A stretch of 64,000 nt of DNA from Drosophila miranda. Its lineage: Eukaryota; Arthropoda; Insecta; Diptera; Drosophilidae. Each line of letters begins with the position of its first letter. The first letter of the stretch is position 1. The stretch is taken from assembly GCF_003369915.1 (NCBI RefSeq), contig NW_022881603.1, positions 24,846,264 to 24,910,263 on the forward strand. The letters run 5' to 3'. A program made the translations under genes and the position numbers. The notes beneath the pieces are model-generated. The model made no database searches. It saw nothing but the letters and a program-made list of their open reading frames with translations, and was not told the origin of the DNA. Of this stretch, positions 32,921 through 44,612 are shown in pieces.

Positions 32921-35900
32921 TTTATACCCGATACTCAAAATGAGTATTGGGGTATATTAGATTTGTGGTAAAAGTGGATGTGTGTAACGTCCAGAAGGAA
33001 TCGTTTCCGACCCCATAAAGTATATATATTCTTGATCAGCATCAATAGCCGAGTCGATTGAGCCATGTCTGTCTGTCCGTCTGTCCGTCTGTCCGTCCGT
33101 CCGTCTGTCCGTCCCCTTCAGCGCCTAGTGCTCAAAGACTATAAGAGCTAGAGAACCGATGTTTTGGATCCAGACTTCTGTGATATGTCACTGCTACAAG
33201 AATATTTCAAAACTTTGCCCGGCCCACTTCCGCCCCCACAAAGGGCGAAAATCTGTGGCATCCACAATTTCGACGATACGAGAAAACTAAAAACCCAGAA
33301 TCGTAGAAGATGACTATATCTTCTAGAGTGCAAAATCTGAACCAGATCGTATAATTATTATAGCCAGAATCAAGAAAACAATTTCATTTTTTCTCGCCCT
33401 GTCTCTCTCTAACACACACGTAGCATAGCCGGCTTTGCTTAGAGTAAAACATTAGCGCCTAGATCTCAGAGACTATAAAAGCTAGAGCAACCAAATTTGG
33501 TATCCACACTCCTAATATATCGGACCGAGACGAGTTTGTTTCCAAGTTTCGCCACACCCCCTTCCGCCCCCGCAAAGGATGAAAATCTGGGGATATTCAC
33601 AAATCTCAGAGACTATTAAGGCTAGAAAAACCAAATTTGGTATCCGCACTTCTGTTAGATCTCACTATAAAACGTATTTCTCAAAATTTCGCCCCACCCC
33701 TTTCCGCCCCCACAAAGGACGAAAATCTGTTGCATCCACAATATTGAGGATACGAGAAAACTAAAAACGCAGAATCATAGATAATGATCATATATCATAT
33801 ATCAGATCATTTTTATAGCCAAAAGGAACAAATCAATTTGCACTGGCTACGCAGCACCCGACGTCACGCTCAGACTGATTTTCTGTCTCTCTCGCACGCA
33901 CTCCTTGTCGTGTCGTTTAATATTAGCGGCGTCTGCCGGAGGAGAGCCATACTGACTTATTAGCGGGTATAACTGTAGAGTTGCGGTCTCCGCAGCAACT
34001 CACAACGTTCCCCCTCGTTTTTTCTCGCCCTGTCTCTCTCTAACACACACGTAGCATAGGCGGCTTTGCTTAGAGTAAAACATTAGCGCCTAGATCTCAG
34101 AGACTACAAAAGCTAGAGCAACCAAATTTTGTATCCACACTCCTAATATATCGGACCGAGACGAGTTTGTTTCAAAATTTCGCCACACCCCCTTCCGCCC
34201 CCGCAAAGGACGAAAATCTGGGGATATTCAAAAATCTCAGAGACTATTAAGGCTAGAGTAACCAAATTTGGTATCCGCACTCCTGTTAGATCTTACTATA
34301 AAACGTGTATCTCAAAATTTCGGCACACACCCTTCCGCCTACACAAAGAACGAAAATCTGTTGCATCCACAATATTGCACATTCGAGAAAACTAAAAACG
34401 TTGAATCATAGATAATGACCATATCTAGCAGATTGCTGAATCTGGATCAGATCAGATCATTTTTATAGCCAACAGAAACAAATCAATTTGCAGTGGCTAC
34501 GCAGCGCCCGACGTCACGCTCAGACTGATTTTCTGTCTCTCTCGCACGCACTCTTTGTCGTGTCGTTTAATATTAGCGGCGTCTGCCGGAGGAGAGCCAT
34601 ACTGACTTAGTATCGGGTATAACCGTAGAGTTGCGGTGTCCGCAGCAACTCACAACGTTCCCCCTCGTTTTTTATACCCGATACTCAAAATGAGTATTGG
34701 GGTATATTAGATTTGTGGTAAAAGTGGATGTGTGTAACGTCCAGAAGGAATCGTTTCCGACCCCATAAAGTATATATATTCTTGATCAGCATCAATAGCC
34801 GAGTCGATTGAGCCCTGTCTGCCTGTCCGTCTGTCCGTCCGTCCGTCTGTCCGTCTGTCCGTCCCCTTCAGCGCCTGGTGCTCAAAGACTATAAGAGCGA
34901 GAGCAACGATGTTTTGGATCCAGACTTCTGTGATATGTCACTGCTACAAGAATATTTCAAAACTTTGCGCCGCCCACTTCCGCCCCCACAAACGGCGAAA
35001 ATCTGTGGCATCCACAATTTCAACGATACGAGAAAACTAAAAACGCAGAATCGTAGAAGATGACTATATCTTGTAGAGTGCAAAATCTGAACCAGATCGT
35101 ATAATTATTATAGCCAGAATCAAGAAAACAATTTCATTTTTTCTCGCCCTGTCTCTCTCTAACACACACGTAGCATAGCCGGCTTTGCTTAGAGTAAAAC
35201 ATTAGCGCCTAGATCTCAGAGACTATAAAAGCTAGAGCAACCAAATTTGGTATCCACACTCCTAATATATCGGACCGAGACGAGTTTGTTTCAAAATTTC
35301 GCCACACCCCCTTCCGCCCCGCAAAGGATGAAAATCTGGGGATATTCACAAATCTCAGAGACTATTAAGGCTAGAAAAACCAAATTTGGTATCCGCACTT
35401 CTGTTAGATCTCACTATAAAACGTTTATCTCAGAATTTCGCCCCACCCCTTTCCGCCCCCACAAAGGACGAAAATCTGTTGCATCCACAATATTGAGGAT
35501 ACGAGAAAACTAAAAACGCAGAATCATAGATAATGATCATATCTATCAGATTGCTGAATCTGGATCAGATCAGATCATTTTTATAGCCAAAAGGAACAAA
35601 TCAATTTGCACTGGCTACGCAGCACCCGACGTCACGCTCAGACTGATTTTCTGTCTCTCTCGCACGCACTCTTTGTCGTGTCGTTTAATATTAGCGGCGT
35701 CTGCCGGAGGAGAGCCATACTGACTTAGTATCGGGTATAACTGTAGAGTTGCGGTCTTCGCAGCAACTCACAACGTTCCCCCTCGTTATACCCGATACTC
35801 AAAATGAGTATTGGGGTATATTAGATTTGTGGTAAAAGTGGATGTGTGTAACGTCCAGAAGGAATCGTTTCCGACCCCATAAAGTATATATATTCTTGAT

Positions 35901-38900
35901 CAGCATCAATAGCCGAGTCGATTGGGCCCTGTCTGTCTGTCTGTCTGTCCGTCTGTCCGTCTGTCCGTCCGTCCGTCTGTCCGTCCCCTTCAGCGCCTAG
36001 TGCTCAAAGACTATAAGAGCTAGAGCAACGATGTTTTGGATCCAGACTTCTGTGATATGTCACTGCTACAAAAATATTTCAAAACTTCGCCCCGCCCACT
36101 TCCGCCCCCACAAAGGACGAAAATCTGTGGCATCCACAATTTTAAAGATATGAGAAAACCAAAAACGTAGAATTGTAGAGAATGACCATATCTTTAAGAC
36201 TGCGGAAGCTGAATTGGATCGTATTATTATTATAGCCACAATCAAGAAAACAATTTCATTTTTTCTCGCCCTGTCTCTCTCTAACACACACGTAGCATAG
36301 GCGGCTTTGCTTAGAGTAAAACATTAGCGCCTAGATCTCAGAGACTACAAAAGCTAGAGCAACCAAATTTGGTATCCACACTCCTAATATATCGGACCGA
36401 GACGAGTTTGTTTCTAAATTTCGCCACACCCCCTTCCGCCCCCGCAAAGGGCGAAAATCTGGAGATATTCAAAAACCTCAGAGACTATTAAGGCTAGAGT
36501 AACCAAATTTGGTATCCGCACTCCTGTTAGATCTTACTATAAAACGTGTATCTCAAAATTTAGCCCCACCCCCTTCCGCCCACACAAAGGACGAAAATCT
36601 GTTGCATCCACAATATTGCACATTCGAGAAAACTAAAAACGAATCATAGATAATGACCATATCTATCAGATTGCTGAATCTGGATCAGATCAGATCATTT
36701 TTATAGCCAATAGGTACAAATCAATTTGCAGTGGCTACGCAGCGCCCGACGTCACGCTCAGACTGATTTTCTGTCTCTCTCGCACGCACTCTTTGTCGTG
36801 TCTTTTAATATTAGCGGCGTCTGCCGGAGGAGAGCCATACTGACTTAGTATCGGGTATAACCGTAGAGTTGCGGTGTCCGCAGCAACTCACAACGTTCCC
36901 CCTCGTTTTTTTTATACCCGATACTCAAAATGAGTATTGGGGTATATTAGATTTGTGGTAAAAGTGGATGTGTGTAACGTCCAGAGGGAATCGTTTCTGA
37001 CCCCATAAAGTATATATATTCTTGATCAGCATCAATAGCCGAGTCGATTGAGCCCTGTCTGTCTGTCCGTCCGTCCGTCTGTCCGTCCCTTCAGCGCCTA
37101 GTGCTCAAAGACTATAAGAGCTAGAGCAACGATGTTTTGGATCCAGACTTCTGTGATATGTCACTGCTACAAAAATATTTCAAAACTTCGCCCCGCCCAC
37201 TTCCGCCCCCACAAAAGACGAAAATCTGTGGCATCCACAATTTTAAAGATATGAGAAAACCAAAAACGTAGAATTGTAAAGAATGACCATATCTTTAAGA
37301 CTGCGGAATCTGAATTGGATCGTATCATTATTATAGCCAGCATCAAGAAAACAATTTCATTTTTTCTCGCCCTGTCTCTCTCTAACACACACGTAGCATA
37401 GGCGGCTTTGCTTAGAGTAAAACATTAGCGCCTAGATCTCAGAGACTACAAAAGCTAGAGTAACCAAATTTGTTATCCACACTCCTAATATATCGGACCG
37501 AGACGAGTTTGTTTCAAAATTTCGCCACACCCCTTCCGCCACCGCAAAGGACGAAAATCTGGGGATATTCAAAAATCTCAGAGACTATTAAGGCTAGAGT
37601 AACCAAATTTGGTATCCGCACTCCTGTTAGATCTCACTATAAAACGTGTATCTCAAAATTTCGCCCCACCCCTTTCCGCCTACACAAAGGACGAAAATCT
37701 GTTGCATCCACAATATTGCACATTCGAGAAAACTAAAAAAGCAGAATCATAGATAATGACCATATCTATCAGATTGCTGAATCTGGATCAGATCAGATCA
37801 TTTTTATAGCCAATAGGAACAAATCAATTTGCAGTGGCTACGCAGCGCCCGACGTCACGCTCAGACTGATTTTCTGTCTCTCTCGCACGCACTCTTTGTC
37901 GTGTCGTTTCATATTAGCGGCGTCTGCCGGAGGAGAGCCATACTGACTTAGTATCGGGTATAACCGTAGAGTTGCGGTGTCCGCAGCAACTCACAACGTT
38001 CCCCCTCGTTATACCCGATACTCAAAATGAGTATTGGGGTATATTAGATTTGTGGTAAAAGTGGATGTGTGTAACGTCCAGAAGGAATCGTTTCCGACCC
38101 CATAAAGTATATATATTCTTGATCAGCATCAATAGCCGAGTCGATGGAGCCATGTCTGTCTGTCCGTCTGTCCGTCTGTCCGTCCGTCCGTCTGTCCGTC
38201 CCCTTCAGCGCCTAGTGCTCAAAGACTATAAGAGCTAGAGCAACGATGTTTTGGACCCAGACTTCTGTGATATGTCACTGCTACAAAAATATTTCAAAAC
38301 TTCGCCCCGCCCACTTCCGCCCCCACAAAGGACGAAAATCTGTGGCATCCACAATTTTAAAGATATGAGAAAATTAAAAACGTAGAATTGTAGAGAATGA
38401 CCATATCTTTTAGACTGCAGAATTTGAATTGGATCGTATTATTATTATAGCCAGCATCAAGAAAACAATTTCATTTTTTCTCGCCCTGTCTCTCTCTAAC
38501 ACACACGTAGCATAGGCGGCTTTGCTTAGAGTAAAACATTAGCGCCTAGATCTCAGAGCCTACAAAAGCTAGAGTAACCAAATTTGGTATCCACACTCCT
38601 AATATATCGGACCGAGACGAGTTTGTTTCAAAATTTCGCCACACCCCCTTCCGCCCCCGCAAAGGACGAAAATCTGGGGATATTCAAAAATCTCAGAGAC
38701 TATTAAGGCTAGAGTAACCAAATTTGGTATCCGCACTCCTGTTAGATCTTACTATAAAAAGTGTATCCCAAAATTTCGCCCCCCCCCCTTCCGCCCACAC
38801 AAAGGACGAAAATCTGTTGCATCCACAATATTGCACATTCGAGAAAACTAAAAACGCAGAATCATAGATAATGACCATATCTATCAGATTGCTGAATCTG

Positions 38901-39122
38901 GATCAGATCAGATCATTTTTATAGCCAAAAGGAACAAATCAATTTGCACTGGCTTCGCTGCGCCCGACGTCACGCTAGACTGATTTTCTGTCTCTCTCGC
39001 ACGCACTCTTTGTCGTGTCGTTTAATATTAGCTGCGTCTGCCGGAGGAGAGCCATACTGACTTAGTATCGGGTATAACTTTAGAGTTGCGGTGTCCGCAG
39101 CAACTCACAACGTTCCCCTCGT
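32921..39122 (+). mobile_element. Head-to-tail array of DINE-1/Helitron (ISY-like) monomers
   Basis: Monomer starts (TTATACCCGATACTC): about 32921, 34672, 35786, 36907 and 38008; ends (CGTTCCCCCTCGTT) just before the next start. Full monomers are 1.10-1.12 kb. One 5'-truncated monomer (34020-34671) sits inside. Landmarks in each: an initial hairpin-forming block, TATATATTCTTGATCAGCATC, a GTCTGTCC microsatellite of variable length, three related modules ending ACGAAAATCTG, GTCTCTCTCGCACGCACTC, a 14-base subterminal inverted repeat (TTATACCCGATACT near the start, AGTATCGGGTATAA near the end) and a short 3' hairpin. Monomers abut directly with 2 to 8 T at the joint. The features fit DINE-1-class non-autonomous Helitrons; no Rep/helicase is present. 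Confidence 0.88.
34020..34671 (+). mobile_element. 5'-truncated DINE-1 monomer inside the array
   Basis: Begins at TTTCTCGCCCTGTCTC, directly joined to the end of the preceding monomer (CCCCTCGTTT), and runs to the normal 3' end. About 470 bp of its 5' half (start block, microsatellite, first module) are missing. The T-rich joint suggests a recombination between T-runs, not a fresh insertion. Confidence 0.8.
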
Positions 39123-39945
39123 TTTTTTTTTTAAAAATGCTAACAGCACGTTTGTTAGTTAAAGCCTAACAGAATTAGTATTTCGCAAGCTGCATTTTCA
39201 TGCATCAGCTTGCTTTGTGGTAGGACTTATATTAAGGCAAGTTAAGGCTTGCGCATTTCTGCGGCCCCTTTGCGTTTCTTCGCTCTTTGGCGAAGTGTTG
39301 CCTTTATATTTGCAATACGCTCTATGCAGCGTTGTCGGTCCTCTTCTTCAGTTAACGACTTCAGGATGTCCTCTTCTAAATGTTTTTGGGTTAGAAGTTT
39401 CCTTACTTCTCCTCCTCGTTGGGTTTTGGGTTTCAGCTTCTTTTGCTGGCGAGCCCTGTACTCAGCTATTGTGAGTGGGCGTGGTCCATCAGCTGGACAC
39501 ACCTCAAGCGCCTCTTTCAGCGTCGGTGCGTCCCTTTGTTCAATAGGAACAGCATTTTTCATTGGTTCCTTTTCCATGGGCCTATGGGCTCAGGCGGTGC
39601 CGGTGCCGGTCATCGCACAGGTCAAGTTATATATTTGTAAGTATGTTATGTTTGTAGTTTATTTTCTTCTTTTAGGCCTATGAGCTCAGGCGGTGCCGGT
39701 GCTGGTCATCACACAGGTGCTTCTAGTGACACACGCTCTTTGTAGCGTTGTCGGTGCCTTTTGAGGTCTTTATATTGTTCCGTTTTCTTTTGTCGCACTT
39801 TTAATTCACTTTTAATTTTAATTGTCCATTGGTTAATTGTTCCATTGTAGTTAAAGAATGGTTATTGGCGTGTGCTCCTTCCGGTTGCGTATTTATAATT
39901 TTTTCACTAATTTATTTTTCACAAAGGGTCCTGTCACGGTCGCCA
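39123..39945 (-). mobile_element. 412/mdg1-like retroelement: primer site and leader fragment
   Basis: Read on the - strand, the LTR at 39946-40429 is followed at once by TGGCGACCGTGACAGGACCC (39926-39945), the tRNA-Arg-type primer site used by 412/mdg1-family elements. About 800 bp of leader follow, cut off by the end of the DINE-1 array. A 40 bp motif (CAGGCGGTGCCGGTGC with flanks) is repeated at about 39583-39622 and 39676-39716. No gag capsid, protease or RT sequence remains. Confidence 0.7.
39242..39577 (-). CDS. Small leader ORF of the 412/mdg1-like fragment
   Basis: A 111-codon frame with its own ATG (39575-39577) and a TAA stop (39242-39244). The product is hydrophilic and highly charged, with Lys/Arg-rich stretches (RARQQKKLKPKTQRGG, RQRAKKRKG) and a predicted helical middle. 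It sits where members of this family may carry short leader ORFs. No domain is recognised, and whether it is translated is unknown. Confidence 0.4.
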   Translation of the reverse strand: MEKEPMKNAVPIEQRDAPTLKEALEVCPADGPRPLTIAEYRARQQKKLKPKTQRGGEVRKLLTQKHLEEDILKSLTEEEDRQRCIERIANIKATLRQRAKKRKGAAEMRKP

Positions 39946-40429
39946 TGTAGAAATGGAATCGTAATCGAATAGAAACAGCGAAAACACTTCTGTTCTTTCT
40001 TCGGGTTGTATTCGGAATGAATTCAATTTATTCTTCATAAACTTATTTAGCCTAAAGTACATAATGTTCTTGGTTGAGTTCTGTCGCTAAGGGCAGCGGC
40101 AGAACGGGATCATGTAGCATGCCATATGTATGTGTATATTTATGTTTGTAAGAATGTATATGCAGAATGCATATACATTGGAATGCTCATTTGGCCACTT
40201 GGAATATATTGCCGACACTGCAGCTCTCACGCTGCAGGCCAGTCCACATATAAGGGACTGATCGTATTACGGCTCTTGAGTGTGGCTATGTTACGTAAAC
40301 ATTGCGACAAAGTGTCTTTATGTTTATGAGCGTGATACTCTACATTAACTTTGGGCATATGACCACTTGACATATTGTATACACTACAATACGGTGAGCA
40401 TATGCTTATTTGGCATACAACATACTACA
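39946..40429 (-). repeat. LTR of the 412/mdg1-like fragment, 484 bp
   Basis: Terminal TGTAG (39946) and CTACA (to 40429) give the mirrored TG...CA ends, and the inner end abuts the tRNA-Arg-type primer site. On the - strand it starts TGTAGTATGTTG, reminiscent of the 412 LTR start. Only this one LTR remains. Confidence 0.7.
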
Positions 40430-42756
40430 GGCAAAGGGCAATTCTTTATGGAGCATAATTTTGACTCCTGTCTTGTCTCTACGTAACGTTTCGCATGCGA
40501 TCTGATCTGCTGATTAATGTTCGAGCGCGGCCTTTGGCTTTGTTAACAGGTTACTGCCCGCGATTCATATCGTTTCCGTCTCCGTCTCCACCTCCGCTTC
40601 CTCCACTTCCTCTTATTCTTCTTCTTCTTCTTCCATCTTCTCTAATCCCTCAGTGCACTCTGTGTATATGCCTCTCGCATCCGCATGGCTCACCTGCGTG
40701 AGCAATTTTTATGGCCATTGTTAATTGCTGAAATTGGCATTCCCTGGCACAGCGGGCGACACTCTCCGCCGAGCCGATCAGTGGTGGCGGTGGCCAGCAG
40801 CAAGTCACATTACCATGGCTCCCCCGGGGGCGGTCCAGGAATTGGTGTTTCATTGTGATGGCGCTGCAATTGACACCGCTGCGGCCAATTAAGTGTCCAA
40901 CTTGGTATCAGAGTTGGAGTTGGAGTCGGAGTCCTCGACCGCCGGGTGGTCTGCAATCGTAACATATCCCCCATACCCCATGATCCATCTGCGACGGCTG
41001 GCATGCAGATTGATTTGCTCGGCAAACGTTCGCCGCTTGTTGGCAATTTTCCAAACGGCCGGCGACGAGAGGCAGTGTCATCAATTTAAATTAAGTTCCA
41101 GCTTTTTATCGCCACTCGGCGAGACCAGACCACTCCGGGCAGCCCCCTTCTCCAGGCCCCTATCTACTCGTAGTCTCCTGCCCCGTCATCATTATCCAAA
41201 ACATGTCATTAGGCGACCGCGAGCAGCGACCATCGAGAGGAGTACAGAATCCTGTTCTTGCAACTGCGTTGCTCTCTCTTTCTCTATCTCTCTCCGTCTC
41301 TGTCTCTGTTTCTGCCTGTGCTATCAACTGGAATTCCAGCAGCTCCGTGGCAGCGGCAGAGGCAGGGACAGCGACAGCGACTGAGCGTTGCGTGCAGCGG
41401 ACAAAGAGACGGGGACGACCAATGCGACATCTACGCCGACGTCGACATCGATGTCGATGGCTTAGAGTCAGACTCTGCGCAGACGCAGACGCGTATACAC
41501 CGTCGTCGCCTAATTAAAATAATTGAAATTTCTCACGGGAAACGCGCAATCGGGACACTTGCAGGGCATCCTTTAGCTCAAAGACCATCATCCATTTCAT
41601 TCTGATTCTGATTCCGATTCTGATTCTCATCCTCCTCCTCCAGTGCTAAAGCCATATCCGTTGCAAGTGCGGCTAATTTCAAATTGCAACATGGACATGT
41701 CCAACAATCGCATTGACAGCTGCTTTAACCTTGGCACATGTGATGGACATTAACATGGATCATCGTTCGATTTTCGTTCTGTTCGCTTGCCTGCAGATGA
41801 GCACTCTCCATTCCGATTTCCATTCTCATTCCCATCTCCGCATAAATGCATAAATTTCATTAGCCGAAGACAGTTGTTGTTCTCTCTAGTGTTTGGCACT
41901 TAAATTAAATGTCAGCTTAGTTGGTTGGCTATTCCCAGCTTTGGCCTCTTTTTGTTGCAGTAGTACGAGTACTTAAAGAGTGCCACAGGAAATGGTAACC
42001 AAAAAAGAAGAAAAAAAACAGAACTGCACGATAAATAAACAGAAAATATTATTGCAAGAGATCGAGGATCGTTGCATGCGCACTCTGATCGAGATCTCAG
42101 CGACAGATAGCGGACCCAAGTTACGATCATACATATGCATATAGACTTTGACCGGCTTCGAGTCCAGATCCCCCTACCCCACCCTATTCCCTACACAGGC
42201 CACGGGCTCCGCCTGGGCCGTAAAGTTGTCGAAAATGATTTGCAGATCAAGATTTGTGCGCACAATTTATGTGATAACCCAAAGAGCAACCAAAATGGTA
42301 ATACTCGCACTACAAAAAGGAAAAAGCACTCTTGAAAGAAATGCAATTGCTATGCGAGATCAGCCTGTCCTCTCCACCCAGTCCTCTGTTCCCCCTCTAT
42401 TCCCCACAGCTCCGGCCGGGTCCAATTAGTGCCTGGACTCGGACTCCGGCTCAGCATTTCAAATGCATGGACAATTGTTAGTGCCTCCATGTAGCGCTAA
42501 TAATGACGCCTTTAAATGTGCAATAACAATTTTTGAAACGCGCAAAAAGTGCACTCTTTTTTATATGTATACTATATTCGTATATCTATAGCTATATCTG
42601 TCTGCCTGATGTGTCTCTGTGTGAATGAGTGAGTGCGTTTAAGTACCGCCCATAGGCTGGCAAACCAGCTACTGTTGTCTGCTGCTTGCTCGCTGCTCCA
42701 CCTCCAGCTTCTTCTCGCACTCCTGCTGATCTGCAAAAAGATGCTCATGAGCTACG
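40430..42756. other. Non-coding DNA between retroelement remnants
   Basis: No gene supported. Contents are CT-rich tracts (40565-40650, 41268-41315), GA/CT dinucleotide runs, CAGCGGCAG-type simple sequence (41340-41390) and AT-rich patches typical of fly introns and intergenic DNA. A short - strand frame at 42669-42752 (QQECEKKLEVEQRASSRQQ) follows a possible acceptor TTTTTGCAG and could be an exon remnant cut by the LTR at 42757. This is weak. Confidence 0.35.
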
Positions 42757-44539
42757 GGGTTTCCGGCCTCTGCTCGTCGACTATTGGAGTGATGTTCTTG
42801 CCCCCCCTCCTGCTGGTGGCCTATACGCATTATACCGCGAATGAAGTAGCGTGTCACGACGAAAATGCTTAACCGGGAGACACTGTTTATCCCTGAATAG
42901 AATTGTGGATGTGTGCTGGAAAGGTATCTCAACTCCGCCTCTGGTGTTGTCGAGGTCGTGTCGCCCACCCTACCATGGCCATTCCAAACCGTTCGATTTA
43001 ATGACGGAATGGCCCCTTTGTCCGGGGCGTCCTACATGGGGAATTTGCCAGCGAAAGCAAAGCGGTAGATTAATACATTATAAAGTTTATTCACTTACTG
43101 GCTAAAACACTAACATTACCCGCAAATACCATAATATAATCACCCACATTAAAAGAGTAGCTAAATGAAATATATGTATAAAAATTCCTACAAATACTTG
43201 GCTATGTGTCATACAAACGATATACTAAATAAGTCCGAAATGGACAAACTAACTTGCTTGCTGACTCCGTAATGTTACGAAACCAATTCGAGTGGGCACT
43301 TCTCCCTCTCACTCACCGACCGGCCCTAGTTCCCTTGTTTCAAGTTGTATTTATTAATAATAGAATTTAAGTCCACTCATATCTTTTCTCCAGTTTATGG
43401 CTACATCGGCGAAAGCGCTTTCCTCGATGAATACCTAAAGCTGCTGTGGTGGAAGAACACTTAAATGGGCACAAGGTTGGGGGAAATCATATTTGCAGAT
43501 CGGCGAGAGTCACGAGAAGCCACTACCGGAATCAAATCTAAATCTCTCCTAATTAACTCCGCACAGAAATCATAATTAATTACACATTTACAAACACGAA
43601 TACAATTACTCCGTCAATCCGTTGCTTCCTCTTTTTTTTTCTATTCTCTTTCTCCCGACTGTTATCTATGTTTCCTATCCACCTCCTGGGCGAACGGGAA
43701 CAGCTCAAATTCTTTCCCCTGCTTCTGCAGGTGAAAGGTACGCGAAAGCAAAGAAAAAGGCCAAACGGCCAATCTCCGACGGTGCTAGATTAACACTTTC
43801 TCTCCGCCGATCTGCTCGCGACCAAGGGACGGGCCCTCCTTATCTGCCGCGTCGCGCTCGACTACTAAAGTGCCGACGCCAACGCCTCGGGAAGCTAGCC
43901 GCTTGAGGGGACCGAGCGCTCCCCAAATGTCTTCTCCCTCTGCTTCCACGCTCGCTTCTCCGATGGCTGAGCGCTTTCCAGACAATCCCAAAGGTTTAAA
44001 CGCCACTTTGTTAGGCTTGCGGCTGTTGTTGTTTGCTGGCTGGCTTCCTTGGACGATCGAATCCGCACTGATTAACTCGATTTACTAAGCGCCAAGACTA
44101 CAAATGGGACAACTCTTTATTCTCCTTTAGCCCTTATCTTCTCTTCCCGCAGCACTTACCCCAACCGGACTCAGCGCTATACGGCTTCTGACGACTGAAT
44201 AGCCCACTCGCCTTCAACCAAGAATCTCGCAGTCGAATCTTGGATTTAGATATTTAGATTCCCTAGAGTTTTTCTCTTCACTAAATTCTTGGTTTTCCTT
44301 TCCGTCGGACCGATACGCAACCGACTCAATTGACTTTCACGAGGGAATAGCCGATAGGGACGCCAACGTTCTGGCGGCAAATCCTCTAACAGGTCCCTGG
44401 ATGCATTTTCAACAGAGATAGCCTGACGTTTTGACCTGTTACCGTCTTTTTGGTTTTCCCTTGACTTGTCGTTCGCCTGCCACTCTGAGCACTAGATGGC
44501 GCCACAAAAAACTCAGCATTCCCTGCTACAAGCGCTACA
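42757..44539 (-). repeat. Downstream (3') LTR of the Osvaldo-like element
   Basis: About 1.78 kb, nearly identical to 50466-52184. On the - strand it starts TGTAGCGCTTGTAGC. It keeps a stretch of about 60 bases (near 44305-44370, GTCGGACCGATACGC region) missing from the upstream LTR. Its outer end stops at GGGTTTCCGG (42757) without the 117 bp that separate the same point from the primer site in the upstream copy, so it appears truncated. Open frames inside (for example 43622-43906) are identical in both LTRs and have no coding features. Confidence 0.85.
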
Positions 44540-44612
44540 AAAGCCCCCCCGAAAGATCAGGCTTGGGGTTACACTCCCAAGAATGATAACAGGACAGCTT
44601 GAAGCAGTTGGT

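Noticed and set aside
33579-33764. Short recurring peptides (KFGIRT...RSHYKT) encoded in every DINE-1 monomer
   Set aside because: Chance open frames in a repeated non-coding element. They are interrupted in different places in different monomers.
38160-38210. Regular GTCTGTCC repeats that might suggest a CRISPR array or satellite
   Set aside because: It is the microsatellite core of DINE-1 elements, with no spacers, and the host is a eukaryote.
43622-44088. Open frames duplicated at 43.6-44.1 kb and 51.3-51.8 kb, resembling a duplicated gene
   Set aside because: They lie inside the two LTRs of the Osvaldo-like element and have no domain features.
44540-44612. A possible env gene downstream of pol
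   Set aside because: Only 73 bp separate the pol stop from the LTR, so there is no room for env.
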